From Mesostigma viride (Eukaryota; Streptophyta; Mesostigmatophyceae; Mesostigmatales; Mesostigmataceae), in NCBI GenBank assembly GCA_009746045.1, contig RPFO01000359.1:902649-966648 (forward strand): 64,000 nucleotides of DNA, given 5' to 3'. How positions within the stretch are numbered: position 1 is the stretch's first letter; each line of letters opens with the position of its first letter. Both the position numbers and the translations under genes were made by a program. Positions 9,238 through 17,378 of the stretch are shown in pieces. The notes under the pieces are model-generated. The model searched no databases, was not told the origin of the DNA, and saw nothing but the letters and a program-made list of their open reading frames with translations.

Positions 9238-9765
9238 ATGGCCTCTGAGGCTTCAGAGACCCCAACGAGCTACCAAGACGAAACCTTCGCCGAGACGCGG
9301 GAAGAGCAGGTTGACCTGGTCAAGACAATTCGAAAGGGACAACCGCTGAATGATGAACAGAAAAAAGCCCTTCGCGACAAAATGAGGGTTTACCAGCAAC
9401 GCGCAAAAGCCGAGAGGGAGAAGAGACGAAACGAAGAAAAGGAGGCAGAGATAACGAAACGAAAGGTCCTTGCAAAGGAATTGGAGATTCAGCGGCAAAG
9501 GCTAGTCGAACTCGAGCTGCAAGAAGCCCGCAACAAATCGCGGATTGAACGCCTTCTCGCTGAAGATTCCGTCGCCTCAACCCCCGCCGACACGCCAAAA
9601 CCAAGACGGGGTCGAAAGCCCAAGGAGACAGAGCCGGACTCTCCGCCACCCCCGATCAAGACCCGACAGCTCCCACCTCCACCACCGCCACCTGTCGCGA
9701 TGACGCCATACGAGATGCGCATGGCCGCCATCCGCGCGTCTCTCCTTGCTAGTCTGGACGATTAA
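9238..9765 (+). CDS. Coiled-coil protein with Pro-rich tail
   Basis: This frame encodes 175 residues. Residues about 35-110 are dense in Lys, Arg, Glu and Gln and form a long charged helix or coiled coil ('RQRLVELELQEARNKSRIER'). An 'RGRKPKE' AT-hook-like patch follows, then a poly-Pro stretch and a C-terminal helix 'PYEMRMAAIRASLLASLDD'. I do not recognise the family. It is the first gene of the rightward block and lies 12 bp before the ATPase, suggesting co-expression. A scaffold or DNA-associated role is possible, but only by composition. Confidence 0.55.
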   Translation: MASEASETPTSYQDETFAETREEQVDLVKTIRKGQPLNDEQKKALRDKMRVYQQRAKAEREKRRNEEKEAEITKRKVLAKELEIQRQRLVELELQEARNKSRIERLLAEDSVASTPADTPKPRRGRKPKETEPDSPPPPIKTRQLPPPPPPPVAMTPYEMRMAAIRASLLASLDD

Positions 9766-9777
9766 AATGTCTTCAGA

Positions 9778-10660
9778 ATGATAATGGCTATCATCGAAGA
9801 GCGACGAATTCATTCACTTGAGAACAAAGACATAAAGCAACGATACGCCCCACAGCGTCCTGCTCCACCGAATATGCCGAGTCTTCATTTCATCGCAAAC
9901 TTCTGCGGAGCTCGACGGTCTGGGAAAACTACATCGGCAGTCAACATGGCGAAGGCTTACTTTGCTAACAACTCATTCGACAAGCTGTACCTCATTTCAG
10001 GGAGTGCCCACACGGAGCCAAAATACAAGGAGCTCCCGGAACCAGCTATGACGATGGAAGTCTACTCTAACCTGGCATTCGATGGGATGATAGATCATAT
10101 AAAGTCTGACCTCCACGAATACGAGAGGTACAAGACGATCTCAAGGTCTGGGAAACGTTTAAACGCGAATACGTGGACGGGAAAAAAACGCAGAACTCAT
10201 GGACCTCTCCATGTACCTACGCCTTGATGCAATGAACTGGGATAAACCTGCGACAAGGTTCGAGCACGGTCCTCCTTCGTCGCTCATTCTGATAGACGAC
10301 ATGCAAGGCAGTGCCCTCTATCAGAGCTCTAGCAAAAACGCTGTTGCGGCTTTCGCGTTCAAACACAGACACTTCCTCACGAGCATGATTTTCCTGACAC
10401 AGGCGTACACGAGCGGTGGCGTACCACGAGCAGTGCGAGCGAATATATCGTTTCTTGCGCTGTTCAGAACGAAGGACCATCGAGCCGCGCGACAGATCGC
10501 GGAAGAGAGCGCGGGGGCTGTGGCGCCGGACGAGTTTCTCGCGCTATGGGACCACGCCGTCAAGGACGATCCTCACGACTTCTTCGCTGTCGACTTCGAC
10601 CAGCGCGACCCGAAAAAAATGTTTCGTCGAAACTTCAATACATTTCTCTCGATAAAATAA
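9778..10660 (+). pseudogene. A32-like/FtsK-HerA packaging ATPase, frame-broken
   Basis: The first frame (9778-10227) carries a Walker A loop 'GARRSGKT' at residues 44-51 inside 'HFIANFCGARRSGKTTSAV'. The second frame (10199-10660) carries Walker B 'SSLILIDDMQ'. It continues with 'FLTSMIFLTQAYTSGGVPRAVRANISF', which matches the sensor and arginine region of the DNA-packaging ATPases of Polinton-like viruses, virophages and large DNA viruses. These enzymes pump genome DNA into capsids. Coding potential moves through all three frames between about 10130 and 10200, passing a run of seven A residues, so two indels are needed for one continuous protein of about 290 residues. A pseudogene is the simplest reading; homopolymer sequence error is the alternative. 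Confidence 0.75.
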
Positions 10661-10682
10661 TTTTCTCTGAACATGATATACT

Positions 10683-11177
10683 ATGGATATTCCGTCCATC
10701 AAACGATACGCAGGCGCCGAGAAGGAGTACGTGTTGGACACCCAAGCACTCCTCCGATATTGTTCGGGTTCTCGACTGGGGCAGAAAACTCTAGAACGTG
10801 TCGTCAGGATCCTTCAAGAAGCAGGCCACAACGACACGATTCCGTCCACCTGTCACGACATGAGCCCCGAAATCCGATTGGCCATCCTCGCCTTGGTGGG
10901 CGATCGCAGGCGTCCACGTGGGCGCTCACCCTCCAAAACGGAAAAACGACACGAACCGAAACGGCCTCGAGGGCGCCCAAGGATCCACCCCGTAGGGTAT
11001 AAAAAGCCTCGAGCCAAAAAATTGTCTCATGTTCAGTCATCAGATGACGGTGACCGTAGAGGAGCGTCGCGAGCAATGGCGACGGGCCCAGGCGAAGAGG
11101 CGAGCAATCGCCCGCGACCAGACGAACTGCATCTCGGCGAAAAGCAAGGTCAAGAAGGGCGTCTGGAATCCCAGTGA
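10683..11177 (+). CDS. AT-hook protein of the viral element
   Basis: This frame encodes 164 residues starting MDIPSIKRYAGAEKEYVLDT. Residues 1-75 are balanced and probably folded. A basic segment with the AT-hook core 'KRPRGRPRIHP' lies near residues 92-105; AT hooks bind the minor groove of AT-rich DNA. After about residue 120 the sequence becomes Gly/Arg/Glu-rich and overlaps the start of the recombinase in another frame, so the true C-terminus may be near 11040 or may join the next gene by frameshift. I do not recognise the N-terminal part. Confidence 0.5.
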   Translation: MDIPSIKRYAGAEKEYVLDTQALLRYCSGSRLGQKTLERVVRILQEAGHNDTIPSTCHDMSPEIRLAILALVGDRRRPRGRSPSKTEKRHEPKRPRGRPRIHPVGYKKPRAKKLSHVQSSDDGDRRGASRAMATGPGEEASNRPRPDELHLGEKQGQEGRLESQ

Positions 11178-12312
11178 CCGATGGATCGCAAATAACCCCG
11201 AGTGCGCTGAAAAAATCGGCTTGCAGGCGACCTCTCCACCCTCGCCGGAGCCACCGCACCACGAGGAACCGCCTGCGCGACCTACTGATGGACGATACTG
11301 GACCTTCGACGAGGCCGTCGCCGCAGCGGATGCCCGGCCAGAGCATCACGAGCCTGGCAGGCCCTCGAGAGAGCGCGGGGCGACGCGCAAAACCGCGAAG
11401 GGGTACATCGGCAGGCTCCGAGTTCTCCTCGACAGGCTGGGGTGCTCGCAGGACGAATCAGTCGACTGCCTCGCCGACACCGCCCGTGTCCTGCGCGTCG
11501 TCCACGAAACCTCGGAACCCAAACGCAAGCTCGCACACTCGAAAGAGGATGCGTGGAGGGAGAACGAGAAGAACTTGCTCGGAGTGATAAACGGGGTGAA
11601 TCGAATGATGCCACCTGAAAAGAGGCTCCCACGCGACGTGACGGACGCGTACGCTGCTCGAGTCAATGAGCTGAAGGTCGGCGACCTCGACAGGAAATTC
11701 GACAGGGCCGAGAGCAAGCCACTGAGGTATACGTACGAGCAGCTCCAGCGGATCGCCGCCGCCGAGTACAAAAAGGACCCTACGTCTGACGCCGCTTTGA
11801 TGGGTCTTATTTACCTGTCCGGCGAGAAACTGCCACCAACCAGGTACGACCACGACAAAATGCGCGTTGTCAGTTCTATCAGCGAGCTCGAGCCACACGA
11901 GAACGGATACATTCCGAGCGAGCGCCGCATGATAATTCAACGTTTTAAGACGGCAGAGACGTACGGCACGTACGACTACCAAATTCCAGACGGGTACAAG
12001 AAGCTGATTAACGCGTTGCAGGCTCGAGCTCATCAGAAGTACGTGTTCGAGGACCCAAAAAATCCAGGCGAATACATGAAGCACGAGTATTATTCTGCGA
12101 AGTACAACCGCATCTACCACGGCATTGATGCAACGAGGCAGGCGTACATCACCCGTTTCCTGAAGGGCGCTTCGTGGAAAAAGCGAAAATGGGCTGGTGA
12201 CTTGATGGGGCACGACGTACTTACAGGAGCCGTTTACGAGCGGCAGGCGGGGGGCCCCTCTCCTCAGGGCGGCGAGACTGGCGGACGTCGGCTGAGGCCG
12301 AGGAAAAAGTAG
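11029..12312 (+). CDS. Tyrosine recombinase/integrase
   Basis: This protein has 427 residues. The C-terminal half has the complete tyrosine recombinase set: Arg272 in 'LPPTRYDHDKMRV', Lys307 in 'IQRFKTAETYGTYDY', Arg370 in 'IDATRQAYITRFL', His395 in 'LMGHD' and nucleophile Tyr403 in 'TGAVYERQ'. The usual first His of the HxxR box is replaced. The 'PPxR' and 'FKTaetYGtYd' style is that of recombinases of Polinton-like viruses and Crypton-type elements. The N-terminal 110 residues are basic and Pro-rich. The enzyme would integrate or excise the viral genome in the host nucleus. The frame is intact, unlike several neighbours. The C-terminal tail (GGRRLRPRKK) is basic. Confidence 0.85.
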   Translation: MFSHQMTVTVEERREQWRRAQAKRRAIARDQTNCISAKSKVKKGVWNPSDRWIANNPECAEKIGLQATSPPSPEPPHHEEPPARPTDGRYWTFDEAVAAADARPEHHEPGRPSRERGATRKTAKGYIGRLRVLLDRLGCSQDESVDCLADTARVLRVVHETSEPKRKLAHSKEDAWRENEKNLLGVINGVNRMMPPEKRLPRDVTDAYAARVNELKVGDLDRKFDRAESKPLRYTYEQLQRIAAAEYKKDPTSDAALMGLIYLSGEKLPPTRYDHDKMRVVSSISELEPHENGYIPSERRMIIQRFKTAETYGTYDYQIPDGYKKLINALQARAHQKYVFEDPKNPGEYMKHEYYSAKYNRIYHGIDATRQAYITRFLKGASWKKRKWAGDLMGHDVLTGAVYERQAGGPSPQGGETGGRRLRPRKK

Positions 12313-12510
12313 ACAGTTTTCCCGTGGGAAATTTTCATGAATGTCGAAAATGATATCCTAAACCGCATGCATTATACAGGAAATAAAAAAGTTCCATGGG
12401 ACCATTTTTCTTGAGGGTCGAGGTTCGAGGGTTTATGTGGTTTTTAAACGAACTGAAATTTTTTAATCGAAACTTTTTTTTTCTAAGCATACGGTATACA
12501 ACCTTCCAGA
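12313..12510. other. Viral intergenic region, AT-rich
   Basis: These 198 bp separate the recombinase stop from the primase-helicase ATG. They are AT-rich with several T and A runs and contain no long open frame. This is the longest gap in the rightward block, so it probably holds the promoter of the replication gene. The last 20 bases before the ATG ('ACGGTATACAACCTTCCAG') resemble a sequence just after the same gene block at 16143 ('ACGGTTTACAACCTCCAAG'). The meaning is unknown. Confidence 0.35.
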
Positions 12511-15297
12511 ATGGTCTCGAACTTCAACCTGCATGACGACACGGTCGACCGACACGACGTAACCGACAAGCCGACACGATTCGATTCCTCGTGGGAGATC
12601 TCCCACGGGAATAAAGGCGGACTCTCCCACGACAATCCACACTCTTGCGCTCACACAACCTCTAAGATGTCGACCGCCGCGGAATTTGTTCCTCTGTGGT
12701 TCGCGTCGAAAGATACGCCTTTCTTTGCTCGGACGCCAGGGGTGATGTACTCGTACGAAGAGGAAAAACCCCAAGACGCTTCGGAGGCGTATGGTCGCTC
12801 TCGTGGGATGAAGTACATCATGGCGCTGAACACGTACAAAAAAACGAACATGTATGCCGCTTTCGGGTGCAGGGAGGACTTGATCAAGACCCATGCGGAG
12901 TTATCAACAAGCGATCCGCATTTGCTAGAAATTCTATCCCCCGACGTGAGCGTCGTCCCATATTTCGATTTTGACTGGGAAACGGAAGAACCCATCGACT
13001 ACCAGCTGGAGAAGTACGCAAAAGCGGCCATATCCATGTTCTTCAACGACGTGTACGAGATAAATGTCGAGGAAGAGCGAGATATGCGGGTCCTTATTGG
13101 CCATCGCGTCAGGAGCGGCATTTTCAAGAACTCTGTTCATGTCACGGTGCCGACGATCTACATCCCGACAATGGAGGATCGTGTCAAGATGGGAGAGCTT
13201 TTTCAGTCGTTTCTTCTTCAGTGCGCGATGGATTTATCTTCAGGATATCAGTCTGAGGTGTGCCAGAGACTCGTCAAGTCCCAGCACTCGAAAGAGGATT
13301 GGGAGGACATGCACGCGAACGGGAACCCGATTGTGGAGAAAACAACTGGCGTTTGGGCGCCTAAACACGACATCAAGTTTTGCTACGATAGAATGATCTA
13401 TTCGAGGTACCGGGCCTTTCGCATGATAGGGATGAAGAAGCGCGGAGACAGCGGCGAGGACGCGTACCTCCGCCCAGTCCCAGGGGGTAGTTCCGACGTC
13501 GGCGAATATTTGGTGACTGTCTTCAACGAAGAGGGACTGACCCGGCTCCCCCATGTCGATGATGCGGAACTATCCGAAACGAGCCATACAGTGTTTCGAG
13601 GGTATGGGAAGACTATCCCACCACCTCGGGGCCTGGACATCTCGCCATCCATCGAAGCAATGAAAAAGTTTTCGCCTGGATGCAAGTATATGCGCACAAC
13701 CTGTAAAGAATCCGATCGAGGTGTCGCAACGTTCGTCAAGTACTCCGTCGACTCTGTGGATCCGTTATGCAGGATCTGCCTCAAGATACACGACAACAAC
13801 GGGCCTTATAACCTGCTACTCCCTAATGGCGCTGTACAGTACAGATGCCACCAGGACTCACAGCACCGATTCATCGAGATCTCCCCGCCCGTGATGAAGC
13901 TCGCGGACTCGGACAAAGTGCCGTTCACTCACACGTACTCGTCCGAGAAAATCAGGCCTTTCAGCTGGGATGCGCTATTTAGAGGCCCGCACAAGAGCAC
14001 CATCCTCGTCCAGTCCAACTGCGGGACAGGTAAATCTGAGAGGATTCGTGAACTCGTCAACGAGGCGGTGAGGAGGGATCCAGGTATCCGCGTGTGCTGC
14101 ATGGTGGCTAACATCAGCCTGTCCAAGGAGGAGGATCGCAACTACAAGTCTCTTGGCGAGCGCGGGAGGACGATTGCATGGGAGGACAACGCGTTCCATA
14201 TCTTGTCCAATGACCCGAATTTCCGTCACTACCTCAGCGGTCCGAAGGGAATGATGTCTGATGACAGGGTGCTGGTCGTTCTTAACAGCATCTTGCGCGT
14301 CACAGACCAACCGTTCGATCTCCTCATCCTAGACGAAATATATAACACCCTCACCGCGATTTCGCAGGGCCACATGAAATACAAGCGCGAGGTGTTGAGG
14401 AAGTTCATCAGGCTCATTGAGATGTCCAAGGTCGTGATTGCGCTAGACGCTACCGTTACTCGAAAGGTATACGAGTTCATAGCGGCCTATCGCGCGGCGG
14501 ATACTATGGAGGTGGATTGCAACACCTTCCGGCGCCCTACCAACAGGACTCTGCGATGGGTGGATGTGACATCAGAAAAGAACTGGCGAAAGGTCTGCGT
14601 GGACAGGTTTGTTACTGAGTGTGAGAGGAGGATAGAGGCCGGAGAGAGGATTTTCTGCCCAATGTCTGGCAAAAAAGAGGCCGCCATGGCGTATGAGGCA
14701 CTCAAACCCTTCATCGACAAGCGCAAGAACGGGCGTCTCTACACTAGTCTGACGAGCAAGGAGGATCTGGAGTTTGGCGCGAATGCTGCGTGGGCTGACT
14801 TGGACTTTTTGATCTTCAGCCCCACGATCACGGTTGGAGTCAGCTACACGGAGCACACGTTCGACAGCATGGTGGGACTCTTCATCAACGGGGACCACTA
14901 CGCGAGCTACACGACAACCCTCCAGCAAATTTTCAGGGTGCGCCACTTAGTCAAGGGAGAGATGGTCATCTTCTATCGAGACACGACTTCGCTTCTTGAC
15001 AGGCCTCCAACGGACTACGGTACGATCGTCGAGAACATGATCGCGGGGGACACTGCGCTCATCCAGCTGCTGTTCGACAACGCCGACGTAGTCTGCGACT
15101 GGAGCGCGGACAAGTCGCGTATCTATGACAGAAACTGTCCCAAATTCCGCCTCTTCTGCCGGAACCAGCAAGATCTCGCGGTGTCGAGGTCCCATTACAA
15201 GGGAAATCTCATCAAGATACTGACGGAGGACTACGGCGTGGAGGTGTCGGCAGTGGAGGAGTTGGGGGACATCGACGCCCCCCGCTTCCGGTACTAG
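12511..15297 (+). CDS. Primase-polymerase fused to SF2 (UL9-like) helicase
   Basis: This protein has 928 residues. The N-terminal part is an archaeo-eukaryotic primase: catalytic 'YFDFDWE' (Asp153, Asp155), the 'KNSVHVTVP' SxH motif at 206-214, and 'CYDRMIYSRYRAFRM' near 291-305. A Cys-rich zinc-like segment follows at about 418-447. The helicase part has Walker A 'CGTGKS' at 504-509 and Walker B 'LLILDE' at 604-609. It also has 'VIALDATVTRKVYEF' and a late motif 'TTTLQQIFRVRHL', the arrangement of the herpes origin-binding-protein-like SF2 helicases. The enzyme would prime and unwind the viral genome. A Met at codon 53 is a possible alternative start. The frame stops after a run of six C near 15280, and the coding signal continues in another frame in the next entry. 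Confidence 0.85.
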   Translation: MVSNFNLHDDTVDRHDVTDKPTRFDSSWEISHGNKGGLSHDNPHSCAHTTSKMSTAAEFVPLWFASKDTPFFARTPGVMYSYEEEKPQDASEAYGRSRGMKYIMALNTYKKTNMYAAFGCREDLIKTHAELSTSDPHLLEILSPDVSVVPYFDFDWETEEPIDYQLEKYAKAAISMFFNDVYEINVEEERDMRVLIGHRVRSGIFKNSVHVTVPTIYIPTMEDRVKMGELFQSFLLQCAMDLSSGYQSEVCQRLVKSQHSKEDWEDMHANGNPIVEKTTGVWAPKHDIKFCYDRMIYSRYRAFRMIGMKKRGDSGEDAYLRPVPGGSSDVGEYLVTVFNEEGLTRLPHVDDAELSETSHTVFRGYGKTIPPPRGLDISPSIEAMKKFSPGCKYMRTTCKESDRGVATFVKYSVDSVDPLCRICLKIHDNNGPYNLLLPNGAVQYRCHQDSQHRFIEISPPVMKLADSDKVPFTHTYSSEKIRPFSWDALFRGPHKSTILVQSNCGTGKSERIRELVNEAVRRDPGIRVCCMVANISLSKEEDRNYKSLGERGRTIAWEDNAFHILSNDPNFRHYLSGPKGMMSDDRVLVVLNSILRVTDQPFDLLILDEIYNTLTAISQGHMKYKREVLRKFIRLIEMSKVVIALDATVTRKVYEFIAAYRAADTMEVDCNTFRRPTNRTLRWVDVTSEKNWRKVCVDRFVTECERRIEAGERIFCPMSGKKEAAMAYEALKPFIDKRKNGRLYTSLTSKEDLEFGANAAWADLDFLIFSPTITVGVSYTEHTFDSMVGLFINGDHYASYTTTLQQIFRVRHLVKGEMVIFYRDTTSLLDRPPTDYGTIVENMIAGDTALIQLLFDNADVVCDWSADKSRIYDRNCPKFRLFCRNQQDLAVSRSHYKGNLIKILTEDYGVEVSAVEELGDIDAPRFRY

Positions 15298-16097
15298 AAG
15301 ATCCAGACAAGGACAGGGAGGTGGTGCTTCTGAGCGAGGAGGAGTACAAGGATCTAGAGGGGAGAATCGGCGGCACGGTTCCACTTTCACCGTACGAAAT
15401 GCGTCTGAAGGCGGTGTACGAATTGACTCATCGGTTGTACGAGATTCCGTATGATCTCATCGACGACGAGCTCCCTCAAATTCTGGACAAGGAGATGGGG
15501 AGGAAGGCGTACGTTGGCGTTCGGCAATATTCGAAGTTGACGGGACTAGGAACCAAGGAGCATTTTAGAGACAATCTGTTGATTCTGCAGAAGTCAGAGT
15601 CCTTGTTTGATTTGAAGGCGTATTCTCGTTTTGGACTAGCACAGTCTCTGGCCATTACGCTCAAGCTACTAGAAGGGACGCCTATCATCGACTTCATCAC
15701 GACGGCTGATCCGTCCAATCTCACAATGAAGTTGACGCGCGACGAGACGATTGCACTAGGGAATAAAATTGATAGCGAAATTGCCGACAAGGCCTGGTTC
15801 ATGCGCTCAACATTTGGATACCGGCGGAGGGCAGGCGAGGCTGGTAGTTTGTCTTTTGCGCAATGCAGCGGTCTCATCAACAGCTTGTTGAACCCGACTC
15901 TAGGAATTTATGCCAAGGGGGCGAAGGGCAATAGCCGTGGCGGTGGTTGCTTGGAAATTTCGAAGGCGGACATGCATGCGTTTCTTGATAGGTATAAACC
16001 CTCGTGGTGGGGCGATGAGAAGGATTATTCGATCACGTCGTTGTCTGGCCTGTCGATGGATGAAATCGCTCCTTTCCTGCAGGGAGCGGATAAGTAG
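15298..16097 (+). CDS. C-terminal continuation of the primase-helicase or separate gene
   Basis: An open frame beginning before the first ATG at 15321 ('LPVLEDPDKDREVVLLSEEEY') continues to a stop at 16097, about 265 codons. Its coding style matches the upstream gene, and it joins it smoothly if a single base is gained or lost at the C run near 15280. That would make a protein of about 1,190 residues. If separate, it would start at 15321 (MVLLSEEEYKDLEG) with 258 residues. The sequence is helical with 'GYRRRAGEAGSLSFAQCSGLINSLL' and no known motif. It is the last gene before the terminal hairpin array. Confidence 0.6.
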
Positions 16098-16263
16098 TTT
16101 TAATATTAAAGCCTGTTTTTCTGCCATGCATTTCTTTGTAAAAACGGTTTACAACCTCCAAGACGTCGCGCTCACTGTCTCCTCGTCTTCGAGTAGACGT
16201 CGATCCGGTTCCGGTCACACCCCGCCGCGCGGCCCTCGCCGGCTCCCTCACCCTGCGAGGACA

Positions 16264-16752
16264 TGGCGAAAAATTGGGCGGTCTTTTCTTAAGAGTAAGT
16301 ACGTGCAATTTTTCGCCACATCCAACAACCCACGCCACCTCAGCGCCGGCCAGTGGGGGGGGTGGCGAAAAATTGTCCGTTCTTTCTCTTAAGAGTAACT
16401 AAGGACAATTTTTCGCCATCACTCTCACACCTTGACAAAACACCTCCTATGACCCGCGCCAAGGGGTGGCAGGGTGGCGAAAAATTGTCCGTTCTTTCTC
16501 TTAAGAGTAACTAAGGACAATTTTTCGCCATCACTCTCACACCTTGACAAAACACCTCCCATGACCCGCGCCAAGGGGTGGCGGGTGGCGAAAAATTGTC
16601 CGTTCTTTCTCTTAAGAGTAACTAAGGACAATTTTTCGCCATCACTCTCACACCTTGACAAAACACCTCCCATGACCCGCGCCAAGGGGTGGCGGGTGGC
16701 GAAAAATTGTCCGTTCTTTCTCTTAAGAGTAACTAAGGACAATTTTTCGCCA
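16264..16752. repeat. Array of five long hairpins at the right end of the viral element
   Basis: Five inverted repeats lie at 16264-16318, 16363-16418, 16475-16530, 16586-16641 and 16697-16752. Copies 2-5 have perfect 16-bp arms (TGGCGAAAAATTGTCC and its complement) around a 24-nt AT-rich centre that itself contains the palindrome CTCTTAAGAG. Copies 2-5 form a tandem array with a 111-112 bp period. The linkers are also nearly identical ('CACTCTCACACCTTGACAAAACA', 'GACCCGCGCCAAGGGGTGG'). Copy 1 is diverged. The array lies 170 bp after the last viral gene. Possible roles are origin of replication, recombinase site or terminal structure. The open frames across this stretch are by-products of the repeat. 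Confidence 0.85.
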
Positions 16753-16867
16753 TCCTTGTCACACCCCAAACACACCATCACAACTGCCGGGGTGGTGACA
16801 GATGCCAGCCTAAATGTAACAACCTGGTGAGCAGTGGTGGCAGGGGGGCACTTCTGTTTTTGCAAGT

Positions 16868-16899
16868 GGTTTAGGGTTTTAGGGTTTAGGGCTTAGGGT
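16868..16899 (+). repeat. Short TTTAGGG-type telomere-like tract
   Basis: Four imperfect units (TTTAGGG, TTTTAGGG, TTTAGGG, CTTAGGG) follow the hairpin array by about 115 bp. TTTAGGG is the plant and green-algal telomere unit. Unique-looking DNA continues on both sides, so this is interstitial, not a chromosome end. Confidence 0.6.
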
Positions 16900-17019
16900 G
16901 AGACCCATCCTAGGCCGCGGTCACTATAGGGTCACTATAGGGGTGGCAGATGCCAGCATAAGGGTGGTGCACTTCTCCTAGTCGCGATGACGGAATGATG
17001 ACGGAATGATGATGGAAGC

Positions 17020-17105
17020 TACTTAATTAATTAATTAGACTCGTGCTCCCGTTGGGGAGTCACGGAGCATTAACCCCGATGGATGGATGGATGGGTGCAA
17101 ACATT
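17020..17105 (-). mobile_element. 3'-end fragment of the TTAATTAA-tailed LINE family
   Basis: TTAATTAATTAATTAG is followed by 'ACTCGTGCTCCCGTTGGGGAG', 'TCACGGAGCATTAACCCCG' and GGATGGATGG. The same block occurs at 43780-43900 (twice), 47700-47780, 48525-48610 and, reversed, 50700-50790, where it adjoins LINE reverse-transcriptase remnants. This copy is a solo 3' end read on the minus strand. Confidence 0.6.
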
Positions 17106-17378
17106 CATAATATTAAATTGTCATAATGTTACAGTCCATAATATTACCAGTCATCCAGGAACACCATTTAGTTATCTCACTTAAAATTATGTACAATAAT
17201 ATATGCTAGAATCATATAAATTACATGCCCATGTGGGTAGATAAATTACAGAGGATAGATGTATAATGTCACTGGTGGTACCGCACGTGCATGGCCTAAA
17301 CTACAAAAATAAACACACAGGATGTGTGCCCCCCGTCCTTAGTTTATTGTACACAAGCCTATAAATCGCCTACCTACG

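Noticed and set aside
16264-16752. CRISPR array
   Set aside because: The repeats are 111-112 bp with near-identical linkers, in a eukaryotic context without cas genes; they are tandem hairpins, not repeats with unique spacers.
16425-16865. Protein gene across the hairpin array
   Set aside because: The open frames on both strands repeat with the 111-bp period and simply translate the tandem repeat.
16868-16899. True chromosome end
   Set aside because: Only four degenerate TTTAGGG-like units, with unrelated DNA and genes continuing on both sides.
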